DNA from: Cryptomeria japonica | Lineage: Eukaryota; Streptophyta; Pinopsida; Cupressales; Cupressaceae | Direction of reading: 5' to 3' | Assembly: GCF_030272615.1 (NCBI RefSeq) | Contig: NC_081412.1 | Location: 546,476,202-546,540,201, forward strand | DNA length: 64,000 nt | Shown here: positions 35,901-47,248 of the stretch, one piece after another | How positions within the stretch are numbered: the stretch's first letter is position 1 | Layout: the number at the start of each line of letters is the position of its first letter | The notes under the pieces: generated by a model | The model's input: the letters and a program-made list of their open reading frames with translations, nothing else | Database searches by the model: none | Told to the model about the DNA's origin: nothing | Made by a program: the position numbers and the translations under genes

Positions 35901-36691
35901 TGATCAGAAAGATCGGGAGGTGGATGTTGTGCTAGATTAGCGATACTAGCATTGTAGATCGCTCTCTCTCCTTTCTTTCTCTTTGTGACCATTCTTCTAT
36001 GTCTATCCTTGTTCTTCTGTTGTTCCCATAATGTCTACTTGGGGACGATGCAAAGCATTGAGATCTTTTCTTGGTCTCTTTGATGTTGACTAAAAAGACA
36101 TCCTCTCTTCCCTTTCTTCTAAGGTAGTGTCCTTCTTTGGGGAATGAAGATTATTAAATGCATATACATACATGATATACATGAGTTAGCATACAACATA
36201 CTGACCCCGAGGAAAGTGACACTACCTCATGTTTTGTTTTCATCATCCTTGGGTTTATACCTCGATTGGGGGCTAAATCCTTGCGATAATGTGCTCCCTC
36301 TCTTCTCTCTCTCTTGGGTGTACCCTACCTTAAATAAATCACTCTTGATAAGGCACGTGTGATCTCTTTGACGTTGGAGCATACACTCCGCTCATACTTT
36401 CCTTCTTGTGAAACTTAGAATTACATAGTGAACTTTTTTTTTTCTTTGTAATCTTTATTATCCTTGCTTTCAAGACTCATAGTGAAGGGAAGTTTTTGAT
36501 TTGCAGTCATGGTTCTCCCCTTCTCTATATTTCCTTTTACTTTGTCAATCGAAGTCATAAGATCATAAGTCCCCTGGGGGCTTGGCACATCTTGCCTCCT
36601 TGACGTGGTACAAGTCTTTCAAATCTTGTTTCCTTGTAATTTACCAATAGTATTGGCGTACACTTATACTCCCACTAAAGTGTGGGATAAA
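35901..36691 (+). other. 3' untranslated region of gypsy B
   Basis: About 790 bp between the tail ORF and the 3' LTR, T/C-rich, without a gene. A weak purine-rich stretch (aaagtgtgggataaa, 36677-36691) sits directly before the LTR and may be the polypurine tract. Confidence 0.5.
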
Positions 36692-37939
36692 TGTAGTGTC
36701 ATAAAATTGTGACCCTAGCAATTTTCAAATTCATTAGGGTCCTCATGCATGTGAATTCGAATCCTCTAGCCTGATAGGAGACCGGAGATTGCTTAGCTTG
36801 CGAAAAGAGCTTATTCCTTGGCCTCTACATCACCCCAACCATACTTTTCCCTGGAGAAAGGGGTAGGATAGGGGCATGGTGCCACTATCCCCCCTTGGAC
36901 AAGGGCGTGGCACCCTTGTCCTCCCAAGGCAGGGGCATGACGCCCATATCCCTGCCCTACTTTGGGGTAGGACCCTTCCTAGGGTTGCATTGTTGGTTGT
37001 GCATTGGGCAGGAAAATCCCTCGATGTCGGCCCATGACGAAATTCAAATCCACCAACATGTATTTAAGGGGTATTTGTCTTCTCATTTGCAAAAAAGGTG
37101 TAAATTCAATGAGTTGGACAGGTCGAAGTTGGAGAGATTCAAGTTGCATAAGCGATCAAGCATTCTTTTCTAGCATTGAGCATTCTCAAGACTCCCTTCA
37201 AGGCTAGGTGTTGAATTCAAGTCAAGGATTCAACCATTGAAGAGGATATTGATTTGAAAATTCAATTCCACACAAGAATTTCTATCAACATTGCTACTAC
37301 AACCTCCCTTGAGGTGATTTACAATTCAGTCTTTCATTTACATCTACTTGCAGGTACTTTCTTTCATTACTTGGTTAATTCCAAAACTAGTATTTGACCT
37401 AAAGGCAAACCCCTAATCCCAACCCATTTTCCTCTCTTTTTTGTGTGTAGGTTGTAGGTGTGTAGCTATACTTTCAGATTCAGGCTTCATTTGCAGAGGA
37501 GGAAAAACCCTTTTATCGTTTCATGGATTTTTTGGAGGACCGTGTACATTCCCACCACGGTCTGAACAACTTTTCCTCAAATTCGCAAGGCGACTTCATC
37601 TCGACATTTTACTGCCAAATCCAGGTGCACATCTTCATCCCATATTCCAATCTCAAGTTATAATTAATTCTTTGTCACATTTTCACTACATAATTCAATC
37701 AATTTCCTTTCCAAATCAAACAAGAAAGAGGGGATCAACATAGCATTCCCAATTCATTCAGAATTCAATCTACCATCTTTGTGTGGAGAGATTGAATCTA
37801 GTGAATTATCCTCTCCTCTTTCTAATGTAATATGGTGAAAAGTTCTTGAGTGGTAATCAATAGTGAAACTCTCATCTCTCTTTGAGGGAAAGGGTAGTTT
37901 CTTTCTTGATCTATCATTCACCATTTTCCCACCATTACA
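36692..37939 (+). repeat. 3' LTR of gypsy B (1,248 bp)
   Basis: Same ends as the 5' LTR; visible differences are many, including a roughly 20-bp extra segment near 37005-37030. TATA-like gtatttaagg near 37060. It is followed by the second ATGAC copy (37940-37944). Confidence 0.92.
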
Positions 37940-37944
37940 ATGAC

Positions 37945-39900
37945 AACATAGGAAAGTTTGATGCAAGAAGTGATGAAGGAATTTTCTTGGGATATTCAAC
38001 AAAGAGTAAAGCCTACTGGTGCTACAATAAGAGACTAAGAAAGATAATGGAAAGTGAAAATGTGAAGGTGGATGAGAACCTTGGAAAATAAATCAAAGCT
38101 TGCGGATATGATGATGGTCAACGCATTGTTCTAATTCCTATTCAGACTGAAGAATTGAAGCAGATTGATTTGATAGAAATAGTTAATCCAGATGTTGCTA
38201 CTGCCAATGGAGAAGTGCAGGAACCTAAAAATTAGAATAATCAGAAGACTTTGATGTATGTAAGATTGAATCATTCAGAAAATCAGATTATTGGTGATAA
38301 AAATAAAGGTGTGATGACTAGAAGAAAGCTAGTTGTTGAAGAGGTATGTTTGATTTCTAAATTTATACCTAAAGATGTTGTTGAGGCTTGCAAAGATGAA
38401 AATTGGATGAGAGATATGGAAGAAGAATTAGATCTGATTGAAAAGAATAATGCATGGGAGCTTGTGCCTAGACCTAAAGATAAGTATGTGATTGGTACTA
38501 AATGGTTATTCAGAAATAAACTGAATGAAGCTAGTGAAATTGTTAGAAATAAAGAAAGATTTGTATGCAAAGGATATTCACAGAAAGAAGGGATTGATTA
38601 TGAGGAGACTTTTTCTCTGGTAGCTAAACTTGAAGCTGTTAGACTGTTGCTTACATATGCTGCCTATAAAGATTTCAAAGTATATCAAATGGATGTCAAG
38701 TCAACTTTTCTGAATGGTGATCTTGAGGAGGAAGTCTACATTGAGAAACCTGATGGATTTTCATTATAAGCTAATGGAGACATGGTATGTAAATTGAAGA
38801 AAGATATTTATGGATTGAAACAAGTCCCTAGAGCCTGGTATGCTAGATTGGATAAGTACTTGTTTAAATTAGGATCTAATAAAGGGACTGCTAATAGTAA
38901 TCTATATTTTAAGATTGAGAATGATAACATTTTGGTTATTGAAGTATTTGTTGATGATATTATCTTTAGAGGAGATGATGACTTTAGAATGAAGTTTGTC
39001 GGTGATATGCAAAAAGAATTTGAGATTTCTATGATAGGAGAAATGAATTTTTTCTTAGGTTTGCAGATTTCACAGACTGAAAAAGGTATTTTTATATCTC
39101 AAACTAAATATGTGAAGGAATTGCTGTAGAAGTTTGGGTTTGATGACTCCAAACTGGTTGGAACTCCTATGGTGACTGACTGCAAATTGTCTAACAATGA
39201 TGAATCTCCGGTAGCTAATTAGAGCTTGTATAGATCTATGGTTGGTGGATTGCTATATCTTACTCAAACTAGGCCGAGCATTATGTATACTATGTGTATG
39301 GTTGCTAGATATCACGCTGATTCGAAAGAGTCTCATGTCACTATTGTAAAGAGAATATTTAGATACTTGAAGGGAACTATGGATTATGGTTTGTGGTATC
39401 CGAAGAATGATGATTTCATGTTATGTGCTTACACCGATGCTATTTGGGCTGGTGATGTTGATGACTGGAAGAGTACCTCCCGTAGGGCTTTCTGTTTAGG
39501 TAAGAAATTGGTTTCATGGGCTAGTAAAAAACAAGATTCAGTGTCCTTATCTACTGTTGAAGTTGAGTACATTGCTACTGTTGGTAGCTACACTCAGGTA
39601 GTTTGGATGAAGAAATTTTTGAAGGATATCAAAGTTATATATGATGAGCCTACTGCCATATATTGTGATAATTCCATTGATATTAATATGTCAAAGAATC
39701 TGGTGCAAAATTCAAAAACTAAGCATGTGTCAATAAAATATCATTACTTGAGAGAAAATGTCAGTGAAGGCGAAGTGAAGTTGGAATATGTATCGACAAA
39801 GGAACAAATTATTGATATTTTCACTAAGTCTTTTCCTGCATATACAATTGTCTATTTGAGAGGCAAGTTAGGGGTATCCACCCCTCCTATTGAGAACTAG
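37945..39900 (+). pseudogene. Integrase C-terminus, reverse transcriptase and RNase H of copia A
   Basis: Resumes in the frame left at 14436: NIGKFDARSDEGIFLGYST (integrase C-terminal module), then RT with [44 protein letters not shown] and FVDDIIFRGDDD. RNase H follows with YTDAIWAGD and IFTKSFP, ending near 39897. One frame throughout, with stops at 38089 (TAA), 38233 (TAG), 38767 (TAA), 39127 (TAG) and 39220 (TAG), each explained by CAA or CAG. Confidence 0.95.
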
Positions 39901-40201
39901 ATTCATTGAGTTGCATCAATTCGGTGGACTTCATAGTCTTATTTCTTTATCTGGATTGACAAGTTAGTATCGCTCCTCTGGTGGAGTAGTCTAGTTATGT
40001 GTTTTACGGGAGAGATTCATGTTTTATATTCTAAGAAGGAGAGTTTGGTTTTTTGTCTTGAGATCTTTGGCATTGTTGTCAAAGGGGGAGAGAAGCATGT
40101 GAAAAACTATTTTATCTGCTTGATCTTAGGGGGAGTTTGTTGGAGTTACTTTCTTTCTTTGCATTGATTTTTTTTTACATTCATATGTTGCCATCAATGC
40201 C
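39901..40201 (+). other. 3' untranslated region of copia A
   Basis: Non-coding, T/G-rich sequence with two aaagggggag words (40078-40090 and 40202-40213). Only the second abuts the LTR. Confidence 0.7.
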
Positions 40202-40213
40202 AAAGGGGGAGAT
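40202..40213 (+). other. Polypurine tract of copia A
   Basis: AAAGGGGGAGAT lies directly before the 3' LTR, the same type as in copia E. Confidence 0.92.
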
Positions 40214-41549
40214 TGTTTAACATTGTTACTGCTAGGATATGTTGTTGTCATTGATGTCAACATATTCCTACTCTCGTGATTGCAGATTGGCTTATTGGAA
40301 TTATGGTTTGGTGTATGGAGTATCTATAGTATCAATATATTCTTTTGTATTGTTTTTGGTGATTTGGGAAGCTTAATTGATAAAATCATATGGTCCAATT
40401 TTGCAGTTTGTTTTTCTAATAAGTGCTTTGTAGAGTTTAATATTTCCTCTGGTATATTCCGATGTGATCAGATCTTGATCTGAGTCTTTGGGAGATTGTT
40501 TGGGATGGTATTGTGTATCTTCATCTTAGATGGTTCATGATTTGGTGTTCCGCAAGTTATCTTTCTTCATGACAGTTGCTATTGTTTGAGTGTTCTTGAG
40601 TTTCAGACATTGACAGATGAAGATTTAATAAAGTGGTGTTGGCGCAACTATTTCTACTAGTTCTAGAGTGCTTGCTGGTGTTTCCTAATTGTGTCCTATT
40701 TGTTTTGATGATCTGCATTGATCATTGTCCAAGTTCTTGGTGATTTTTTTGAACCAGTGATATTCTTCGTGTTATGCGGGTTTCTTGGTTGTGTAGCATG
40801 TTGTGGTTGATCTTGGCATGATTTCCGGTGGTGTTGCATGTTTGGAGATTTGAATTAGGTCCATTTTATGTCATGTATATCATTATATTTGTATAGTGGT
40901 CAATCTTTGTATCATGTGATGTGATTTTGTAATTGTGAATTGAGAGTTTAGCCAACCTTATTGCCAAGGTTGATGAATTGTATAAATAGGTGGTATTGTC
41001 ATGTAATTTAGGTATCAAGGTTGTATCTGCATTATCAGAGAGTGGTGTATGTGCGAACACATGATTCATCCATTGGCATTGTGATTGAGCATATATTAGT
41101 GTTGCAGAGAAGACGATTGATCGTAACCAGAATTATTATTAGGCATTTGGAGATGCTATTATTGCAATTCATTCCTTTTGGATTGTAGTTCGAATATTAT
41201 TGTAAGTCTGTGAGACTTCCCTAAGGGTTGTAGCCTTCTCGGTCATTATATTTTGAGAAGTGAGGTCTAAGCAGTATGCATGAATGCATGTGCCTTCCCC
41301 ATTCTAATACACATACTACTGCAAAGTATCATCTTATTGTGGGTAGGTTCCCACCCTGGTTTTTCCCTTAACCAAATTTTCCATGTCAAAATCTTGGTGT
41401 TGTCTATTGTGCTATCAATTTTCTTATCTTTGTTAGTGTTGTAGTTTATCAGATTTGTATTTGTGGTTAAGTTTGTTGATCCAGTGAAAATTGGTTCACC
41501 CCCCTACCCCCCGCTCCCTCACAGTTTTCCTTCATTGTTGTTGCCAACA
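40214..41549 (+). repeat. 3' LTR of copia A (1,336 bp)
   Basis: Starts TGTTTAACATTG and ends TTGCCAACA. A TATA box (tataaatagg) lies at 40981. The last 560 bp match the 5' remnant at 11626-12179. The gctat that follows would be the right target-site duplication. Confidence 0.92.
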
Positions 41550-41552
41550 GCT

Positions 41553-42542
41553 ATAAGAAACTTATATTGCATGGAAAATATTCACTTGGATGCATGCCAC
41601 TTTTCTTTCTTTTGTGGCTATAAACTCTTTTAATTATTATAGACTATGTTTTCCCTTGATTCAATATAGTATGTTACTTCTATAATGGAAAGCTTGACTA
41701 TAATATCTTTTGAGGATTGAACAAGGTTAATGGTAAATAATTATAATATTTGACATGATATCATGCCTTTTTCTTATTGGAATGCATGATTTTCATAATC
41801 TTTTTTCAATTGGTATCCTTCTCCCTAACTTAAATCTCCTTGTCATTTTTTATGCATGAAAAATTATATATTTACAAGTATGAAGAATATCACTAATTCA
41901 AGGTAGATGAATGCATATAAGCAACATTATCTATCTTGCAAACTAGTTAGTTGTTTGTATACCTAGAGATAATCCTATTCACATTAATTAAGTCTCCACT
42001 TAGGGACTTTTAGAATTTTTTGATCTCACCTCATATGATTGATTAATGTGTATCACTTAGTGAGACACCTATTGAATATACATTAACCACTTTCCCACAC
42101 ACTTGTCAAATATGTTCACAAATGTCTTATCTTTTGAGTAATCAATTGTTGTTTACTTATTTGCTTCATTTGCAAATTCCAAGTGTCCATATAATTGGCA
42201 ACCTCTACTACTACCCAACCAAGTGCTACTAATTTGTGCATAGGCTCATGGCTCATTCAAATAACCAACATGTATGACCTACATCAACAAATTGTTATTA
42301 ATTGCAAGATTATATGGCACAGGCAAGCGACATTATTATTGGCACTAATCAACATTTTCATTGTAGGAATTTGTTCCTTGGACAACGCTTCATCTTTTCC
42401 TGACAAAGAATTGTAGAGGGTATTTTATCGCTTAATTGTAGCAATCTCATGTAGCATTTTTTCTATCCTCTATATTGAACAAAATGTGTCATTATTGCAT
42501 AACTTGTGCCACCCACAATGCCCTAAATACGTGGTCTTTGCT
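41553..42542. repeat. Direct repeat R1, partner of R2
   Basis: Nearly 1 kb that aligns with 49190-50228 from ataagaaac to gtggtctttgct. The left edge is set by the copia A insertion and the right edge by the truncated chromovirus F. It lacks a roughly 50-bp segment present in R2 near 49580-49630. The right third carries the gene-like fragment (LCIGSWLIQITN, 42230 onward), here with more stops. Confidence 0.85.
42195..42542 (+). pseudogene. Gene-like fragment, copy 1, cut off at 42542
   Basis: Reads LCIGSWLIQITNMYDLHQQI, WHRQATLLLALINIF and a CHPQCPKY segment in the same order as copy 2 near 49.9-50.3 kb. A TAG stops the first frame near 42414. Similarity to copy 2 is cut exactly where chromovirus F begins. 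The protein family is not recognised. Confidence 0.4.
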
Positions 42543-43283
42543 AAGTTAAAATCAAATTTTGTTCCAAAATTTGTAGAATCTGAGATAGAAGGAATCTAGT
42601 GTGAAGGAGTACACTGAATAATTTTACAAGTTGAACATCAGGTCTGGACATGTGGATGATGAAATTGAAAAAATTGCAAGATATTTGAATGGATTACGAA
42701 TGTCTATACAAGATGATCTCAGTATGATCAAATTAGAGAGTGTTGAAGAGGCTTACTAGTATGCAATAAAGGCTACAAAGAAATTGAATAAAAGGCATGA
42801 GCAGAGACAGAGAGGTAGAGGTGGAAGGTTTACCGGAGGAATATTTCAAGGAGGAAGGGGATACACAAGAGGAAAAGAAACCAATATAGATCAGAACAAG
42901 GACAAGGAAGTGAGAAAGGAAGGTAATTATTACCAGAAGGATGATAGAAATTTCTACTGGAGGAGAGAACCAGATGGTTACTGGAATGAGAACTTTGTAA
43001 GACAAGAAAAAAGGACATTCAAAGGAACCTATTTTAAATTTGGAGGAGAAGGACACCATGCATTTGACTGTAACAAGTCAGAGGCTACCAGAAGAGCGAT
43101 GGTTGTGGAAGAAAAACCCACCGGATTAGATAATAAACCGAAAGATGGAGAGTTGTTGATAATGAGGAGATCTTTGTGTCATACAAAAGGAGATAAAGAA
43201 CCCTTGCAGAGGAAGAACTTGTTCAAGACTAGATGCAAGGTATTCGATAAGTGTTGTAAATTTTTTATTGATAGTGGTAGTTA
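42543..43283 (+). pseudogene. gag (partial) and protease start of chromovirus F
   Basis: The capsid end reads NLR-stop-KESSVKEYTE-stop-FYKLN and RSGHVDDEIEKIARYLNGL. A glycine/arginine-rich basic linker follows (RGRGGRFTGGIFQGGRGYTR), then a degenerate knuckle (YFKFGGEGHHAFDC) in which the first two Cys are Tyr and Phe. The protease signature FIDSGS ends at a TAA (43282-43284). Confidence 0.85.
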
Positions 43284-45110
43284 AGATAATCTTGTTTCAG
43301 AAGAGATGGTGAATAAGTTGAAATTAGAGAGATTAAAACACCATAAGCCTTACCAGATAGCATGGATTCAGGATGAACATAAGTTGTTAGTAAGTGAACA
43401 GTGTTTAGTAAAATTGAAAATTGGGAATTATCATGATGAAGTTTTGTGTTATATTATGCCTATGAACATTTATCATCTTTTGTTGGGAAGACCTTGGCAG
43501 TTTGATAGGCATACAATACATGATGGGATGAAGAGTACATACACTATTATGGCCAATGGGATGAAGAAAAACTTGTTGCCTTTGGAGGAACCTTTGAAGA
43601 ATGAAGTCTGTACAAATACCAGAATCTGTCTAGTAGATGGAAGGAAGTTTATGGATAGACTGAGATATGAGAATGTGTGTTTTTCCTTAATTCCTAAGAA
43701 GACTGAGAGACTGGAATTGGAAGAAGAACGTCTGACAGAGATAAGAGATTTGCTGACGGAGTATGGGGACATCATTTCAGATAATGTACTTGATGGATTT
43801 CCACCTATTAGGAGTATTAGTCATTGCATGGACGTAGTTCCTAGAGCTAGTTTGCCTAACAAAGTTGCACACTGGTTAACACCGACAAAGAATGAAGAAC
43901 TGAATAGATAAGTGAAGGATCTATTGAAGAAAGGTTTGATCAAGGAAAGTCTGATCCCTTGTGCAGTACCAACAATATTAGCACATAAGAAGAATGGAGA
44001 ATGGAGGATGTGTACCGATTCAAGAGCAATAAAAAAGATCATAGTGAAATACTAGTTTCCCTTGCCTAGGATGGATGACATAATGGACTGTTTGACTAGA
44101 AAAAAGTACTTTACAAAGATAGATTTGAAGAGTGGATATCATCAGATTAGGATCCATGAAGGTGATGAATGGAAGACAACATTTAAGACAAATGAAGGAT
44201 TATATGAATGGTTGGTGATGCCTTTTAGATTAACTAATACACCGAGTACTTTCATGAGGTTGATGAATGAGGTTTTGAAGAAATTCTTGGGTAAGTTTGT
44301 TATTGTGTATTTGGATGATATTCTGATTTTTAGTAAGACAAAAGAGGAGAATTTGCTGCAGTTAAGACAAGTTTTGCAGAGGTTGAGAGAACAAAAGTTA
44401 TTGATCAATATCAAGAAGTGCACTTTCATGAAGTATGAATTAGTCTATTTAGGATTTGTGATATCTAAGGATGGTTTGAAGATGGATCCTGAGAAATTGA
44501 AAGCCATTGTTGAGTTGCCTACACCAGAAAGCATTGGAGAGGTAAGATCATTTCATGGATTGGCTAGTTTTTACTCTAAGTTTATCAAAAATTTTAGTTC
44601 AGTTTGTAACCCTATGACTAAGACCATGAGGGGAGATCAGAAGGAATTCAAGTGGACCACCAGAGAAAACAAAAGTTGTGAGCCGTTGAAATAGAAAGTG
44701 ATTGAGCATTCTGTGTTGGCTTTACCATATTTCAATAAGGTATTTCAAGTGGATTATGATGCAAGTGGAACAACAATAGGAGCAGTTTTGAGTCAAGAAG
44801 GGAGAGCAATAGCATGTTTTAGTGAGAAATTAAATGATGCCCGAAAGAGATATTTAGTATATGATCAGGAATTTTATGCCATAATTGAAGCCTTGAAGAA
44901 ATAGAGACATTACTTGTTGCCTAAGGAGTTTGTGTTGTATACAAATCATCAAGCTTTGCAATATTTGAACAATCAAAGTAAGTTAAATAAGAGACATATG
45001 AGATGGGTAGAATTCTTGCAGAGTTACTACTTTGTGTTGAAACATAGAAGTGGGAAGTCTAACAAAGTTGCTGATGCATTGAGTAGGAGAAGGAATTTGC
45101 TAACAAAGAT
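43284..45110 (+). pseudogene. Protease, reverse transcriptase and RNase H of chromovirus F
   Basis: Protease remainder: DNLVSEEMVNKL and HLLLGRPWQFD (about 43470). RT motifs: [41 protein letters not shown] (Gly of the usual FGL is Arg), [11 protein letters not shown] and [15 protein letters not shown]. RNase H: VDYDASGTTIGAVLSQEG to NKVADALSRR. Stops at 43909 (TAA), 44053 (TAG), 44692 (TAG) and 44902 (TAG) stand where Gln or Trp is conserved. Confidence 0.93.
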
Positions 45111-46556
45111 GAGAGTGACAATATTAGGATTTGAATATTTGAAGACCTTGTATGACAAGGACCCAGATTTTGCAGAACCTTGGAAAACATATAGAGAACC
45201 GATTATGGTTGGTAGAAGAAAATGGTTGGATTACTTCATTCACGATGGGATGTTATTCAAGGGAGTTCAATTATGCATACCTAAAAGTTCCATGAGAGAG
45301 AACCTGATAAAAGAGAAGCATAGTGGAGGTTTAACTGGACATCTTGGCATTGATAAAATAGTTGCATTGGTGAGTGGGTAGTACTTTTGGCCCCAGATTC
45401 ATAAGGATGTTAAGAGATATGTGTAGAGTTGTAGAGTTTGTCAAGTTGCAAAAGGTAGTAGTCAGAATGTGGGATTGTATAAACCTTTGACAGCACCGGT
45501 AAGACCTTGGGAGGATATAAGTATGTATTTTGTACTTGGCTTACGTAAGAGACTGAGAGGGAATTATTCTATATTTTTGGTAGTGGATAGATTTTCAAAA
45601 ATGGCTCATTTCATACTTTGTAAGAAGACATTAGATGCATTGCATGTAGCAGATCTATTTTTCAAGGAAGTGGTAAGATTGCTTGGATTACCTAAGAGCA
45701 TAGTTTCAGACAGAGACACTAATTTTGTTGGCTATTTTTGGAGAAAACTTTGGAAGAAGATGGAGACAAATTTGAAGTTTAGTTTTACTTTTCATCCATA
45801 GACTGGTGGATAGATAGAAGTAGTTAACTGAGTTTGGGAAACTTGCTGAGATGTTTGGTGAGAGATAAAACCAAAAGTTGGGATTTGATCTTTCCACAAG
45901 AAGAGTTTGACTATAACAATTCAGTGAATAGAAGTACTGGAAAAACACCTCTTGAGATTGTTACCAGAGTGCATCCTAAAGGAATAATAGAATTGAGAGA
46001 CATTAGTAGTGAAGACCGGAAGAGTTCAAAAGAAGAATTTGTGGATCACATGGCAACATTACATATTCAAGTTAGACAACATTTGGAAGACATGAATAGA
46101 ATATACAAGGAGAAGGAAGATGAGAAGAGGAGACATAAGGAATTTGAAGTTGGCATTGAAGTGATGGTCTATTTGAGAAAAAGAGAGATTCCCGGTTGAA
46201 ACTTATAATAAGTTTCAGATGAAGAAGTTTGGACCCTGTAAGGTCTTGAGAAAGTTCAGTTCTAGAAATGCATATGAAGTGGAGCTACCAGATAGTCTAA
46301 TTATTTCACCTATATTCAACATTACAGATCTTCATGAGTACCATGAACTAGAATTCAGTGAGGATAATATTGTAGACTTGGAAAAACAATAGCCCTAGAA
46401 GGAACCATATCAGATTGAAGAGATTTTGGACAGCAGGATTGGGCGTGGTACGTGAAGCAGTCAGTACAAAGAATATCTTGTGAAGTGGAAGATTCATCTT
46501 GGATTTCTCAGGCAGAGGTAGACTGCCTTGGTTTCCCTTTGACCCCAACAAAGTGA
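45111..46556 (+). pseudogene. Integrase and chromodomain of chromovirus F
   Basis: HHCC module: KHSGGLTGHLGIDKI, then [10 protein letters not shown] after two TAG stops. Core: MYFVLGL (Tyr where the first catalytic Asp is expected, GAT to TAT), IVSDRDTNF, and FHP-stop-TGG-stop-IEVVN, where two Gln codons have become TAG. A single-base shift follows near 45830. The C-terminal module (KKFGPCKVLRKFSSRNAYEVEL, partial quote) leads to a chromodomain start (YQIEEILDSRIG, QYKEYLVKWK) and ends SSWISQAEV in a shifted frame, with the stop at 46554. Confidence 0.85.
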
Positions 46557-46586
46557 GAGGCTCACTTTTTTTTCATTAACCTCAGA

Positions 46587-47248
46587 TGTTTGATGCAAAA
46601 GCATCCTCGGTTCACAACAATCTTGCATCAACCAAAAATATTTTGTTTTTTGTTTTGTTTTCTATTTGCTACCGATTTCCTTGACAGTTTCTTATTACCT
46701 ATCGTTCCCTTATTACTGGTTGCCTGAGACATATTCTGATGATCTTCTAGAACCCACTCTGAATCTTGCAGAGCCTTGGGTGTTGATCTCGATGTTTCTT
46801 GGCGTGTGGCTGACCTTTTGCATTTCATCCTTTGGATTTTTTGGAGGAATCTCTTGGTGGAGGCCGACCTTATTTATTTTGCACGTTAGGTCCTGTTCTT
46901 CGGGTTTTGATCCTTTTTGGCTGATAGGATCCCTTGGATCGATATATATATTTGTAATCATGCTTTATAATGAAAGACAAATTCAAAAATCAAGAGTATC
47001 AGATAGATAGATTGTGCCTAGAGGATAGCTCTCTCATTTTAAGGTCCTGGTGCGACCTATTCTAGCAAGCTTGTGTATCGGTATGTTGTAACTCGGTTGT
47101 TACCGGTTGGATGTAATTAAATTTCATGCAATAAAAACTATTGATTATGCATTGCCTCCATTATATTTGTGTGTTTCCATTGTGTTTACTCTTGCTGAAT
47201 GGTTTGGACTGATCTCCTCGAGGTCTCTCCTCACCGGTGACTGCTTCA
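46587..47248 (+). repeat. Putative 3' LTR of chromovirus F
   Basis: A stretch after the chromodomain ORF starting TGTTTGATGC and ending CTGCTTCA, with TATA-like gatatatatatttg near 46938 and aataaa near 47133. There is no second copy in the window to prove the ends, so the limits are tentative. A 114-codon hydrophobic ORF inside (46666-47010) is probably chance. Confidence 0.4.

Larger units (their letters stand above)
14437..37939 (+). mobile_element. Ty3/gypsy element B, non-autonomous gag-protease type, with nested inserts
   Basis: Both LTRs start TGTAGTGTCATAAAATTG and end CCATTACA. The 5-bp duplication ATGAC is present at 14432-14436 and 37940-37944, inside the copia A integrase. The total is 23,503 bp; without solo LTR C and element D about 7.85 kb remain. 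Inside are gag, a protease region and a proline-rich tail ORF, but no reverse transcriptase, RNase H or integrase. The element therefore must have depended on enzymes from elsewhere. The net insertion of 23,508 bp is a multiple of three, and the host frame is otherwise undisturbed. Confidence 0.9.
11626..41549 (+). mobile_element. Ty1/copia element A, 5'-truncated, host of the nested cluster
   Basis: A plus-strand copia element in the order LTR remnant, iMet-type PBS, gag, protease, integrase, reverse transcriptase, RNase H, PPT, 3' LTR. Its integrase is split at 14436/37945 by element B (23,503 bp plus a 5-bp duplication); without that insert element A is about 6.4 kb. The 5' LTR lacks its first part, so no left target-site duplication remains; gctat follows the 3' LTR. 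Reading frames are broken by stops and at least two frameshifts, so the element is dead. It is the oldest layer of the nest. Confidence 0.9.
42543..47248 (+). mobile_element. Ty3/gypsy chromovirus F, 5'-truncated
   Basis: Plus-strand gag (partial), protease, RT, RNase H, integrase and chromodomain in one main frame, followed by a putative 3' LTR. The 5' LTR, PBS and start of gag are missing; the element begins abruptly in gag at the R1 edge. Frame breaks lie near 45830 and 46195; other interruptions are stops. It is a different family from D, judged by its LTR and sequence. Confidence 0.85.

Noticed and set aside
42784-43059. Minus-strand ORF of 108 codons with hydrophobic stretches
   Set aside because: It is the antisense of the glycine/arginine-rich gag linker of chromovirus F.
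46666-47010. 114-codon ORF with several hydrophobic stretches
   Set aside because: It lies in the putative 3' LTR of chromovirus F next to TATA and aataaa signals; no family resemblance.
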